This document shows, in pieces, positions 20,061-28,214 of a stretch of DNA of 64,000 nt (within the stretch, counting starts at the first letter, position 1; every line of letters starts with the position of its first letter). The position numbers were made by a program, and so were the translations under genes. Below the pieces are notes generated by a model. That model was not told where the DNA came from and searched no databases. It worked only from the letters and a program-made list of their open reading frames with translations. Source of the stretch: Sphingobacteriales bacterium 44-61 (GTDB lineage Bacteria; Bacteroidota; Bacteroidia; Chitinophagales; Chitinophagaceae); the NCBI GenBank assembly GCA_001898405.1, contig MKTW01000001.1, forward strand, positions 930,001 to 994,000, written 5' to 3'.

Positions 20061-23000
20061 TTAAAAAGTGAATCGAATATCAAATCCATAAGTGGTATTA
20101 GGGGGCAATGACCCATACTCAATACCCTGTCCGTTGCCGGAAGTAACACTGGCCTCCGGGTCCATGCCCCTTGGCGTATTCTGATAAATGATCCAGAGAT
20201 TACGTGCAGAGAGCGATACCCTGGCGCTGGAGAACATGGATTTGCTAAGCAGTTTTTTAGGAATATCATATCCTACTACTACTTCCCTGAGCTTTACATA
20301 AGAAGCATCGAACATGTGCAATTCTTCATTGGCGAAATAGCCTTTCCCCTGAAAAGCATTCAGCGGGTTCAGGTACTTATCATTGGGGCGCCCATCTTCA
20401 AAGTAGGCATCTGCAAAAATGAATCCGCTGGTGCCGAGGTTTGGATCTTCACCCAGGATATAGGTATGATAATAATAATCCTCACGGCCTTCCAGTGTAA
20501 TGGCATATGCGCCGCTCTGAATGCCACGTTTGAACGTACCGGAATAATATTTACCGCCTTTACGCACATCTACCAGGAAGCTAAGGCGGAAATCACCGAT
20601 CCTGAAGCTGTTATTGATACCGCCTGTCCAGTCGGGCAACACACTTCCCAGTAAGCTATTGGGGGTGGTAAGGACGCCACCGTCTGCAGCCACCAGTTTA
20701 CGGCCCAGCGAATCCCGTTTCCAACCACGTCCCCTGATGATGCCATAAGGTTGTCCTACCTCAGCATATACTACAGCATTACCAAACCATTCATTGAGAC
20801 GGAAACTGTTCACTCCGTCAATAAGGCTCACCACTTTCGAATGGTTGGTAGCAAAATTGACCATTACATTCCAACTGAACTTCTTGTTTTCTACGGGCAC
20901 TGCACCTACAGACACTTCATGCCCCCAGTTGTTGATCTGGCCGGCATTGTAAAACTTGCGGTCGAACCCGCTCGACGGTGTGATCTGTGCGGAAATGATC
21001 TGGTTGGTAGTAGCAGAATGATAATAGGTGTAGTTAAGCAACAAGCGATCTTTGAAAAAACGCAGATCTGTGCCAAATTCAAAAGAGCGTGTCTTTTCAG
21101 GTTTCAGGTCTGAATTATAATAGATGGAAGCAAGTGTGGCATAAGCCTGGTCATTATAAATACCGGAGAAGCTGTATGTGGGTTCCAGTTGATAAGGGTC
21201 TGTATCATTACCTACGATGGCATAGGAAGCACGCAGTTTACCAAAAGAAAGTATTTTCTTATTGATCCCTTTAAACGCATCTGTAAATACAAACGTGCCG
21301 CCAAATGATGGATAGAAATAAGAGTTGTTGCCATGTGGCAATGTAGATGACCAGTCGTTACGTGCTGTTACGTCTGCAAACAGGAAATTCCGGAAGCCAA
21401 TGGTCGCTGATCCGTATACCGAGTTGATGGCCTTACGTGCCAGCACGTCTGTAGCAGTAGGAAATTCATTGGAATTGGAGATATTCATCAATCCTGCCTG
21501 AATGAGGGAGTTGATGCGCTGACTGCGTTTTTGTGTGTTGAGCTGAAAGCGGCTCGCACCAGCTACAGCAGTAAGCGAGAAATCTTTTACCTGTTTATTT
21601 ATTGTAGCAAATACATCAACGTTGAGATTGTTCAGCTGATTATTAAATGTTCTTAATGAACCATCCGGATCTGCCTGTGCACCGCGGTTATTGAACTCCA
21701 TACCCGTCCACCAGTACATTTCCGTTCCAAGACGGCCGGTAAATTTCAACCATTTGGCAGCAGTTACATTCACGCTAAATGCAGTAAGCAACTGATCACG
21801 CGTATCCTTGTTGGGATTTTCATTGATCGCCCAGTAAGGATTCAAAAAATCGCGGTGAGTACCTGCTTCATTTCCATATTCATCCTTATACTGCTCATAA
21901 TCACTCAACCGTACATCCCTGATCATGAAGGCATACTGGTAAATAGGGTTTTTAGTACTGCCGTTCATATACTGCCTGTTCTCTACCGTATTGCGGATAT
22001 AGGTCACTTTTGAATCAAAATTGACAGCTTTTGAAAGTGTGTTGATCATCCGGATATTGGCATTATGACGTATGTTTTCATTCACGCCTGCCACTACACT
22101 ATTGCCCTTGAAATTTGTATAAGAAAACCGGTAACTGTTTTGTGCATTACCGCCTTCAACGGCAATGGAGTTGGTATACATGCCGGCCGTCTGATAAAAA
22201 TCACGCACATTGTCTTCCTGTGGAAGATAGGCTTTCACCTTTCCGTCAATGCCGATCACCGGCTGCCCTACCATAGGAGCTCCCCAGCTTCTGTTAAACA
22301 CCCTGATATCGGGAATCCGCAATAGGTTGCTGGTAGAGCCGGACCCTTCCAGTTTATGGCTGTTGCCTGCACCAAATACATTCTGGTATTCCGGAAACTG
22401 TGTGATGCGCTGGAAAGTGCTGTTGGAATTTACCGTAACCCTGAACCGCGTGCCCGCCGATTTCTTTGTAGTGATCAGCACTACGCCGTTTGCCGCACGT
22501 GAGCCGTATAATGCGGAAGCGTTGGGGCCTTTCAGTACTTCGATCCCCTCAATATCTTCCGGGTTAATGTTGGCGGCAACATTACCATAATCCAGTGCAT
22601 TATTGCCGGATGTCTGCTGGCTTTTATCGCCTGCTTCGTTATCAACAGGGATACCATCTATCACGAACAGGGGTTGGTTATTGCCGGTAATGGAATTGTT
22701 GCCGCGGATAATAATGCGTGCCGATCCTGTATTGGATGATGGCGGCGTGATCTGCACACCAGCCAGCTTGCCTGATAAAGCACTGGCAATATTGGAAGCG
22801 GGTGCTGATATAAGATTATCAACATCCATTTTCTGTCGCGAGTAGCTCAGCGCCTTGGCCTCACGTTTGATGCCCAGCGCGGTTACTACCACCGGACTGA
22901 GATCAATGCCTTTGCCTGACATTTGTACATTCAATTCATTGCCGGCAGGCAGCTTCATGGTAAGCGTGTGCATGGAAATGTGCGTAAACTCCAGTTCCTT

Positions 23001-23213
23001 TATATCTGCAGTAACCCTGATAGTATATTGTCCTGCAGAATCAGTAACTGTCTGTGCCCGCGCATTGCCGGCACCAATAGCTGCGACACTTACGCCTTCG
23101 AGCGGCTGGTCATCTACACTGTTGGTAACCTTCCCTTTGATTATCCTTTCCTGTGCATAAGAGCCCATGGCCAGCAGGAAAGAAAAGACAAGGAAAAAAG
23201 TAAATCGTTTCAT
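20061..23213 (-). CDS. SusC/RagA TonB-dependent outer-membrane transporter
   Basis: This 1050-residue protein has a signal peptide ending near GSYAQ and a carboxypeptidase-regulatory-like domain (about 23-100; IKGKVTNSVDDQPLEGVSV). A plug domain follows with VVVTALGIKREAKALSYS and VLKGPNASALYGSRAANGVV, then a 22-strand barrel ending in YGFDIRFTF. It imports oligosaccharide with its SusD partner. No STN secretin-like domain is present, so ECF-sigma/anti-sigma signalling through this protein is not expected. It is closely similar to the SusC ending at 28215. Confidence 0.97.
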   Translation of the reverse strand: MKRFTFFLVFSFLLAMGSYAQERIIKGKVTNSVDDQPLEGVSVAAIGAGNARAQTVTDSAGQYTIRVTADIKELEFTHISMHTLTMKLPAGNELNVQMSGKGIDLSPVVVTALGIKREAKALSYSRQKMDVDNLISAPASNIASALSGKLAGVQITPPSSNTGSARIIIRGNNSITGNNQPLFVIDGIPVDNEAGDKSQQTSGNNALDYGNVAANINPEDIEGIEVLKGPNASALYGSRAANGVVLITTKKSAGTRFRVTVNSNSTFQRITQFPEYQNVFGAGNSHKLEGSGSTSNLLRIPDIRVFNRSWGAPMVGQPVIGIDGKVKAYLPQEDNVRDFYQTAGMYTNSIAVEGGNAQNSYRFSYTNFKGNSVVAGVNENIRHNANIRMINTLSKAVNFDSKVTYIRNTVENRQYMNGSTKNPIYQYAFMIRDVRLSDYEQYKDEYGNEAGTHRDFLNPYWAINENPNKDTRDQLLTAFSVNVTAAKWLKFTGRLGTEMYWWTGMEFNNRGAQADPDGSLRTFNNQLNNLNVDVFATINKQVKDFSLTAVAGASRFQLNTQKRSQRINSLIQAGLMNISNSNEFPTATDVLARKAINSVYGSATIGFRNFLFADVTARNDWSSTLPHGNNSYFYPSFGGTFVFTDAFKGINKKILSFGKLRASYAIVGNDTDPYQLEPTYSFSGIYNDQAYATLASIYYNSDLKPEKTRSFEFGTDLRFFKDRLLLNYTYYHSATTNQIISAQITPSSGFDRKFYNAGQINNWGHEVSVGAVPVENKKFSWNVMVNFATNHSKVVSLIDGVNSFRLNEWFGNAVVYAEVGQPYGIIRGRGWKRDSLGRKLVAADGGVLTTPNSLLGSVLPDWTGGINNSFRIGDFRLSFLVDVRKGGKYYSGTFKRGIQSGAYAITLEGREDYYYHTYILGEDPNLGTSGFIFADAYFEDGRPNDKYLNPLNAFQGKGYFANEELHMFDASYVKLREVVVGYDIPKKLLSKSMFSSARVSLSARNLWIIYQNTPRGMDPEASVTSGNGQGIEYGSLPPNTTYGFDIRFTF

Positions 23214-23276
23214 TCGGTTAAAAAATTTAAATGAACAACAAAAATTCAGGATGAATCATTATGACTATTAACAGGA

Positions 23277-24176
23277 TCAGATAAGCCGTAAATCAGGCGG
23301 GCAGGTGTATTTCATACAGGCATGAGCAGCTCCGAGCATAGCCGCAGTTTCGCCATCCTCTGCTTGCTGCATGCATATATCCACACCATTTTGCAAAAGC
23401 GTATCTATCAACGTACCGGCGAAAAGATCATACGCGCGGGATATATTTCCGCCCAACAATACTACCCCGGGTTCTTTTTCTTTTATTAAAGGCAACAGGA
23501 ATGCAGCCAGGTTCACAGCAAAAACATCCAGTACTTTATCTGCATTCTTATCATGTGGCCGCTGTTCCAGCAATTCTTTTACATTGCTCACCTGCCTGCC
23601 TGATAATTTATGATAGCAATGAATAAACCACCGGGTGGAAAGATAATCTTCTGCTATACCTGATCTGAAAGGAGATCGCCACAGGTCTGCATCCATAGCA
23701 CCTGTTTCTTCTTCATACCAGGCTGACCCCAGGCCTGTGCCAAGGGTGAGCCCGATCGCTTTTCGTTTTCCACGCCCGGCCCCGCCAAACATTTCGCCCT
23801 GTAAAAAGCAGGCCGCATCATTCATAAAAAATATTTGCTTTGCAGGTACATTCAATGCATCAGCCAGCAGAGCCTTTACATTCAATCCAAACAGCGAGTC
23901 ATATTTTCCCTGGTCTTTCATACCGGAAATACCTTCACTGTAATCAAATGGCCCGGGCATCGCGATTCCCAGGTGAATAGCATTCGAAGGAATATCTATA
24001 GCCGCCTTCCGGATTGCCGCGGCCCATGCTTCTATGATCTCTGTTGCCGTTGCCTGGGCATTTACACTTCTGCGCACTTTATGCTGATGCAACACGATTG
24101 CTGCATTCATATCTATCCTGGCTGCGGAAATATGCGAGCCGCCAATATCTACTCCGATAAAAACAGGTTGTTGCAT
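23277..24176 (-). CDS. ROK family sugar kinase, zinc motif missing
   Basis: This 299-residue cytosolic protein has the ROK ATP-binding loop FIGVDIGGSHIS at the N-terminus, the catalytic Asp120 in FFMNDAACFLQGE, and the phosphate loop GLTLGTGLGSAW. ROK kinases phosphorylate hexoses such as glucose, mannose or N-acetylmannosamine. The usual E-H-x-x-x block and the C-x-C-G-x-x-G-C zinc-binding block are absent. The sequence runs from MDADLWRSP straight to GIAEDYLSTRW. The substrate may therefore differ from classical ROK enzymes. In this locus it may phosphorylate imported mannose. It is 63 bases before susC. Confidence 0.88.
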   Translation of the reverse strand: MQQPVFIGVDIGGSHISAARIDMNAAIVLHQHKVRRSVNAQATATEIIEAWAAAIRKAAIDIPSNAIHLGIAMPGPFDYSEGISGMKDQGKYDSLFGLNVKALLADALNVPAKQIFFMNDAACFLQGEMFGGAGRGKRKAIGLTLGTGLGSAWYEEETGAMDADLWRSPFRSGIAEDYLSTRWFIHCYHKLSGRQVSNVKELLEQRPHDKNADKVLDVFAVNLAAFLLPLIKEKEPGVVLLGGNISRAYDLFAGTLIDTLLQNGVDICMQQAEDGETAAMLGAAHACMKYTCPPDLRLI

Positions 24177-24186
24177 AAATTATTTC

Positions 24187-24216
24187 GTTTTGGTTTTGGT
24201 TCTGGTTCTGGTTCAG
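24187..24216. repeat. Five tandem hexamers (GTTTTG/GTTCTG)
   Basis: The plus strand reads GTTTTG twice, GTTCTG twice, then GTTCAG. On the minus strand this is an A/C-rich GAACCA/AAACCA run that ends 10 bases before the ATG of the ROK gene. It is inside the decayed phosphatase fragment and now forms part of the ROK leader. Copy-number change by slippage is possible. Confidence 0.75.
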
Positions 24217-24335
24217 CTCTGTCGTAATGCATGTCACCCAGCACAATAAAACCTGCATTCTGCAGAGAGGGGCAGCGCCCCTCCGATCAGCATACATACA
24301 AAAATCAGCAGCCTTAACCTGTGTATTGTTTTCAT
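24187..24335 (-). pseudogene. Remnant of a secreted metallophosphoesterase
   Basis: From ATG 24335 the minus strand encodes a complete signal peptide (MKTIHRLRLLIFVCMLIGG, ending LPLSA) but stops at 24234 after 33 codons. A different frame, beginning right after the signal peptide, reads NAGFIVLGDMHYDRAEPEPE. This matches the first metal motif of the neighbouring phosphatase, FLLLGDLHFDKLE. A single-base indel at about 24260 joins the two. The rest of the enzyme (GD, GNHD and GHxH motifs) is absent, replaced by a hexamer repeat and then the ROK start. It is a deleted paralogue of the gene just upstream. It also contains a 7-bp GC-rich hairpin at 24267-24283. Confidence 0.68.
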
Positions 24336-24346
24336 TCTTAGAACAG

Positions 24347-25477
24347 TTAGGATTGTAACAGCCCGGTAAGATCTACAGTAGTCCAGGCATTCTTATCAGC
24401 ATTGGCATATATGACCATGCTTGCCTCATTTTTCTTTGACACATTCACTGTTGCATAGCCGCAAAAATCAGCATACTCAAAATGGTCTACATAAGGTGCT
24501 TCTTTCTCCAGGTTATCTTTCCGTTCTTCAAGTGTAGCGGCAGAAAAGTTGGGTTCCAGGTTAAGCAGGCTTACGCCATAGGCATTGGTACCTTTCAGAT
24601 GATTCTTTATCGGTGCATCCACAGCCGGGATCACGCTGCCGATGCCTACCTGTACAAATTTGCCGCTGGCTGTGCGGCGGGTGAGTATACTAGTTTTATG
24701 TAGGTGGGCTGTAAGCACAATAGCGCGGTGGCGCCCCAACAGTTCCAACAGTTCATCCCGCTTTGCTTTCTGTGAAGGTTTGGCAAACACGTGCCAGTTG
24801 GCTCTTGCAGTATAGGGAACAATAGGTTGATGTACGCAGAAGAACAACAATTCTTCTTTGTGCTCTGCCAGCGCTTCCTTCAGCCATTCCAGGCTTTCAT
24901 CTGCTGTATAGCAATCAAAAATTATAAAGCGCGCCTTCTTATATACAAAAGTGGTATTGGCAGTTGCCAGCTTTTTTTTCAACTCCCCACCCTGCCAGGA
25001 AAGCACGGTTTGCTTATAGGTTTCCCGCGCACCTTCACCGGTGATATCATGATTGCCTTTCACCACAAAAAAGGGTCGTTTGATTTTCATACCGGCCACA
25101 TACGAAATAAATTCCCGCGTCTGCAGCTCGGCCAGTTGCTGTGAACCGCAAAGCCCTTCTACAAAATCACCCAACTGCAGCCAGAAGTCTGCTTTTGCCT
25201 GTGTGGCTTTTTCTTTAGCCACCTGCATCAGAACAGGAAAGTTATCGCGGGTGATACGTGAATAATTTTGGATCTGCACAATATCATTGGGATAATGTTT
25301 TTTTACATACTCCATATCATGATGCTCGAGCTTATCAAAATGGAGATCGCCCAGTAAAAGGAAATTGAAGTCATTACCTTTTCCCGGAACAAAGTCAAAG
25401 GCTGTAGCGCCCAGCGGCAGCGCCGCTGAAAGTGCCCCCATGGTTGCCAGAAATCTTCTTCGGTTATATTTTTCCAT
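24347..25477 (-). CDS. Calcineurin-like metallophosphoesterase with Tat-type signal
   Basis: This 376-residue exported protein starts MEKYNRRRFLATMGALSAAL, a twin-arginine-type signal. The phosphatase motifs are LLLGDLHFD, WLQLGDFVEG, VVKGNHDITG, FFCVHQPIVP and VLTAHLHKTS; the last has Ala where GHxH normally has Gly. A C-terminal beta domain of about 90 residues follows (VDHFEYADFCGYATVNVSK). It probably removes phosphate from glycans or sugars in the periplasm. It lies between a GH99-like lipoprotein gene (49 bases) and the relic of a paralogue, inside the PUL. The substrate is unknown. Confidence 0.88.
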   Translation of the reverse strand: MEKYNRRRFLATMGALSAALPLGATAFDFVPGKGNDFNFLLLGDLHFDKLEHHDMEYVKKHYPNDIVQIQNYSRITRDNFPVLMQVAKEKATQAKADFWLQLGDFVEGLCGSQQLAELQTREFISYVAGMKIKRPFFVVKGNHDITGEGARETYKQTVLSWQGGELKKKLATANTTFVYKKARFIIFDCYTADESLEWLKEALAEHKEELLFFCVHQPIVPYTARANWHVFAKPSQKAKRDELLELLGRHRAIVLTAHLHKTSILTRRTASGKFVQVGIGSVIPAVDAPIKNHLKGTNAYGVSLLNLEPNFSAATLEERKDNLEKEAPYVDHFEYADFCGYATVNVSKKNEASMVIYANADKNAWTTVDLTGLLQS

Positions 25478-25526
25478 ATACTATCTTTTTGCAGTTATTA
25501 ATAATTGAGTTGATGCTGATCTTACA

Positions 25527-26579
25527 TCAGGGTCTTTTGAAATTGATACGGGTGGCATCCAGAAATGCTTCTCCATACTCAGCAGCGGGCTCCAGCGAAG
25601 TGCCCAACTGAAAATGATTCCATGAATTGATGAATACAATACGCCTGTCACTCATATTTCTTTTGGCCACATTGCAGTAATCCTTATAAAATTTCTCTGT
25701 GCGGTCAATATCATAGATCTTACTGGTGGGAGAAAACTGCTTATCGTTATACCCGGGGAATACTGCAGGAACAAAGTCGACCGTTCCCCATGCAGTAGTG
25801 GAATCCTTCCAGTTTTGCCAATTGATATCGCTGTAAGAAGGGAAGAAATTATAACGGTCATAGTTATCTGTAGCCCAGTTGTTGAGTGTTACGCCGTTCA
25901 TTGCCTTGATAGCCGGAGCATACCGCTGCGGAGGGAGCCAGCCACTCGTGATCTCACCGATGATATAAGGGGTAAAGCCGACTTCAGACAGGGCCTGTTT
26001 TACAGCAGGGATCACGGTTGTGTAATCGATACTGGCTGCAGCATTGGTCGACAGGTTAAGCGGAGTGATCAGGATCACCGGCTGATCGCCGATGCGGAAA
26101 TAATAATCCTTATCAAAATGGGCTGCGGCCAGTGTTTTCAACTCATTCAGCATAGTGGTGAGCTTGGCTCCTGTGAGTGGGGAAGCATTGGTTGCACTCA
26201 GGTGCGCATTATTATAATTGATCACCATTTTCACATTCTCCGTACGGCCATTGATGAAACTGGTCAGTAACGGATTACCTGCAGACGCACCATTCCAGTT
26301 GAAAATAAAGAAATCAAGCTTGGCCCTGTCGGCCCAGCTACGGTGTTGCGCCATGGTGGCTGCATTCAATGCACTGTATTGGCCGAGTACAGGTGTGCCG
26401 GTGTATTTACGCCCCCAGTCAGTAGTCGTATAGTTATAATAATAGGCCCCGGTGTGTACATCAACAGTTACCGGAACATCCGGTATTTCATAATTAAATG
26501 CCGGAGGCAGATATTCATTATCCTTTTTGCAGGAAACCAGTGTGCAAGCTATGAGGATTGAAAAAAATATTTTTCGCAT
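25527..26579 (-). CDS. GH99-like lipoprotein after second SusD, catalytic Glu pair lost
   Basis: The start MRKIFFSILIACTLVSC (ATG 26579) gives a lipobox at Cys17; the open frame extends 22 codons upstream into the susD gene. The 350-residue protein is a paralogue of the one ending at 17361: VHTGAYYYNYTTTDWGRKY, AQHRSWADRAKLDFFIFNWN, and the last-strand segment NSWNHFQLGTSLEP. The GH99 catalytic glutamates correspond to His322 and Leu325, so hydrolysis by the known mechanism is unlikely. It sits 20 bases after susD, a SusE-like position, and is best read as a candidate surface glycan-binding protein. Confidence 0.8.
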   Translation of the reverse strand: MRKIFFSILIACTLVSCKKDNEYLPPAFNYEIPDVPVTVDVHTGAYYYNYTTTDWGRKYTGTPVLGQYSALNAATMAQHRSWADRAKLDFFIFNWNGASAGNPLLTSFINGRTENVKMVINYNNAHLSATNASPLTGAKLTTMLNELKTLAAAHFDKDYYFRIGDQPVILITPLNLSTNAAASIDYTTVIPAVKQALSEVGFTPYIIGEITSGWLPPQRYAPAIKAMNGVTLNNWATDNYDRYNFFPSYSDINWQNWKDSTTAWGTVDFVPAVFPGYNDKQFSPTSKIYDIDRTEKFYKDYCNVAKRNMSDRRIVFINSWNHFQLGTSLEPAAEYGEAFLDATRINFKRP

Positions 26580-26599
26580 ATAGTTATTTTTAATCAGGA

Positions 26600-28204
26600 T
26601 CAATAAGGCAGATAAGGATTCTTCACTTGAGGAAGGGCAAACCACAATTTGGTAAACAGATCATCGGAACCTCCCAGCCAGGCAGCTGCTTTCTGCACTT
26701 CCTGTGGGTTGGTCTGATATTCTTCACCGGGATACAGGATACGCTGCGGTACGTATTTATAATCCCCGTCGTAAGTTGCAAACTGCGGCTGAAATTCCAG
26801 CACTCTTGTTCTTCTTATAAGCGTCCAGGCATCTACACCCTGCATCGGGATGGCCAGCCAGTGTTGCATAATGATCTGCTTGAAGTGATCATTGGCAGGA
26901 ATATAGCTTGAACAGATGCCCAGCCAGTCCATAAACTGTTCAGACCTGCCTGTTGAGTCTGTTTCGGTCCCCCATTTGATACCCGGTTCATTTTTATAAG
27001 CCGAAGCCTGCGCAGTGAGACCATAATGAGCGAATGATGCATCGATGCCCTGGTAATACAATGCTTCGGCATCAGTAACTGTGCCCCACCATCCTTTCAG
27101 CGCAGCTTCTGCTTTCAGAAAATAAGCTTCGGCACTGGAAAGAAATACATACTCTGCATCAGGGCGTGTAAAGCGCTCACCTATTTGCGAATAATCATCT
27201 TGCTTGAGGCCGGTATGCGGGTTCACCTGCTGGCCGGATGCATAAGAGCTTCCACCGCCATAGGAAATATTCTGGCCAAAGTATTCGCCGATACGTGGCC
27301 CCTGCGCCGCAGGTTTGGCATATACAGTAATACGGGGATCATGATAAGGCACTGTATGATATACCAGCGATTCATTCAATACCGGAATGGATGCTTTATT
27401 CGCTGTATAATTATAAACTGCACGGTCATACAGTGGGCTCCAGGTATCACTGGTAGTGCCCCATTTGGCGGCGGCAGTTTCAGCCGTTTGCCCGATAGTA
27501 TTTTGCTGGTCTGCATAAATTTCAGCAACCACTGCACGGGCTTTTTCCGGATCACCATTAGGTGCATCATTGGAGATGCGCATAGCCAGCCGCAAACGCA
27601 GCGTATTGGCAAACTTTTTCCATTTCAGCAGATCACCACCATAGATCTTGTCTGCACTGGCAGTAAACTTATCACCGTTCAGGTCGATATCGGCAGCCAG
27701 CGATTTCAGTTCATCCAGTAGAGCGTAATAAATATCCTGTTCTTTATCATAAGGAACGCTGGGTTCACCGTTCAGTGCTTGCGTCATCGGCACGCCGCCC
27801 CAGATCGCTACTGTGTTGGAAAGAAGGTATGCCTGCCAGATCCTCGCAATAGCAACACGGTTGTGATAAGAAGGGTCATCCTTATAAGTAAGCTCGATCT
27901 GCTTTACCGGCTGCATGCAATTGATATAAGTATTACGCCAGTATGTATTATTGGAAGCCACACTATAAGTATAACGTTGAAACTCGCCCTGGAACCCTGA
28001 ATAATGATGGGTGTAGTTAAAGAACACTACCCGGTTCATTTCACCGCCGTACAGGTTCATGGCCTGAAATATAGCATTGGTAAGAAGAAAGTCCGGCTCC
28101 ACCCGTGTAGGGTTGTTGGGGTTGGTATTGATATCATCGAAGTTGCGGGTACAGGCGCCCAGCAGTACGGCAACAGTAAGTATGGAGAAAATTGTTTTTT
28201 TCAT
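26600..28204 (-). CDS. SusD/RagB-type lipoprotein (second pair)
   Basis: The start MKKTIFSILTVAVLLGAC (ATG 28204) places the lipobox Cys at 18; the 28 codons upstream lie inside susC and are not used. The 534-residue protein carries the SusD-like_2 phrases INTNPNNPTRVEPDFLLTNA, HNRVAIARIWQAYLLSNT, WKKFANTLRLRLAMRISN and RILYPGEEYQTN. It is strongly similar along its length to the SusD ending at 18429, so the two cassettes arose by duplication. It forms the lid of the SusC channel upstream, 10 bases away. Confidence 0.95.
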   Translation of the reverse strand: MKKTIFSILTVAVLLGACTRNFDDINTNPNNPTRVEPDFLLTNAIFQAMNLYGGEMNRVVFFNYTHHYSGFQGEFQRYTYSVASNNTYWRNTYINCMQPVKQIELTYKDDPSYHNRVAIARIWQAYLLSNTVAIWGGVPMTQALNGEPSVPYDKEQDIYYALLDELKSLAADIDLNGDKFTASADKIYGGDLLKWKKFANTLRLRLAMRISNDAPNGDPEKARAVVAEIYADQQNTIGQTAETAAAKWGTTSDTWSPLYDRAVYNYTANKASIPVLNESLVYHTVPYHDPRITVYAKPAAQGPRIGEYFGQNISYGGGSSYASGQQVNPHTGLKQDDYSQIGERFTRPDAEYVFLSSAEAYFLKAEAALKGWWGTVTDAEALYYQGIDASFAHYGLTAQASAYKNEPGIKWGTETDSTGRSEQFMDWLGICSSYIPANDHFKQIIMQHWLAIPMQGVDAWTLIRRTRVLEFQPQFATYDGDYKYVPQRILYPGEEYQTNPQEVQKAAAWLGGSDDLFTKLWFALPQVKNPYLPY

Positions 28205-28214
28205 TGCTGTTGAT

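Noticed and set aside
24079-24297. Open frame on the minus strand encoding an Asn-Gln repeat
   Set aside because: The repeat comes from reading the hexamers in a third frame. The frame overlaps the ROK gene and has no signal or family match. The phosphatase-relic explanation fits the sequence better.
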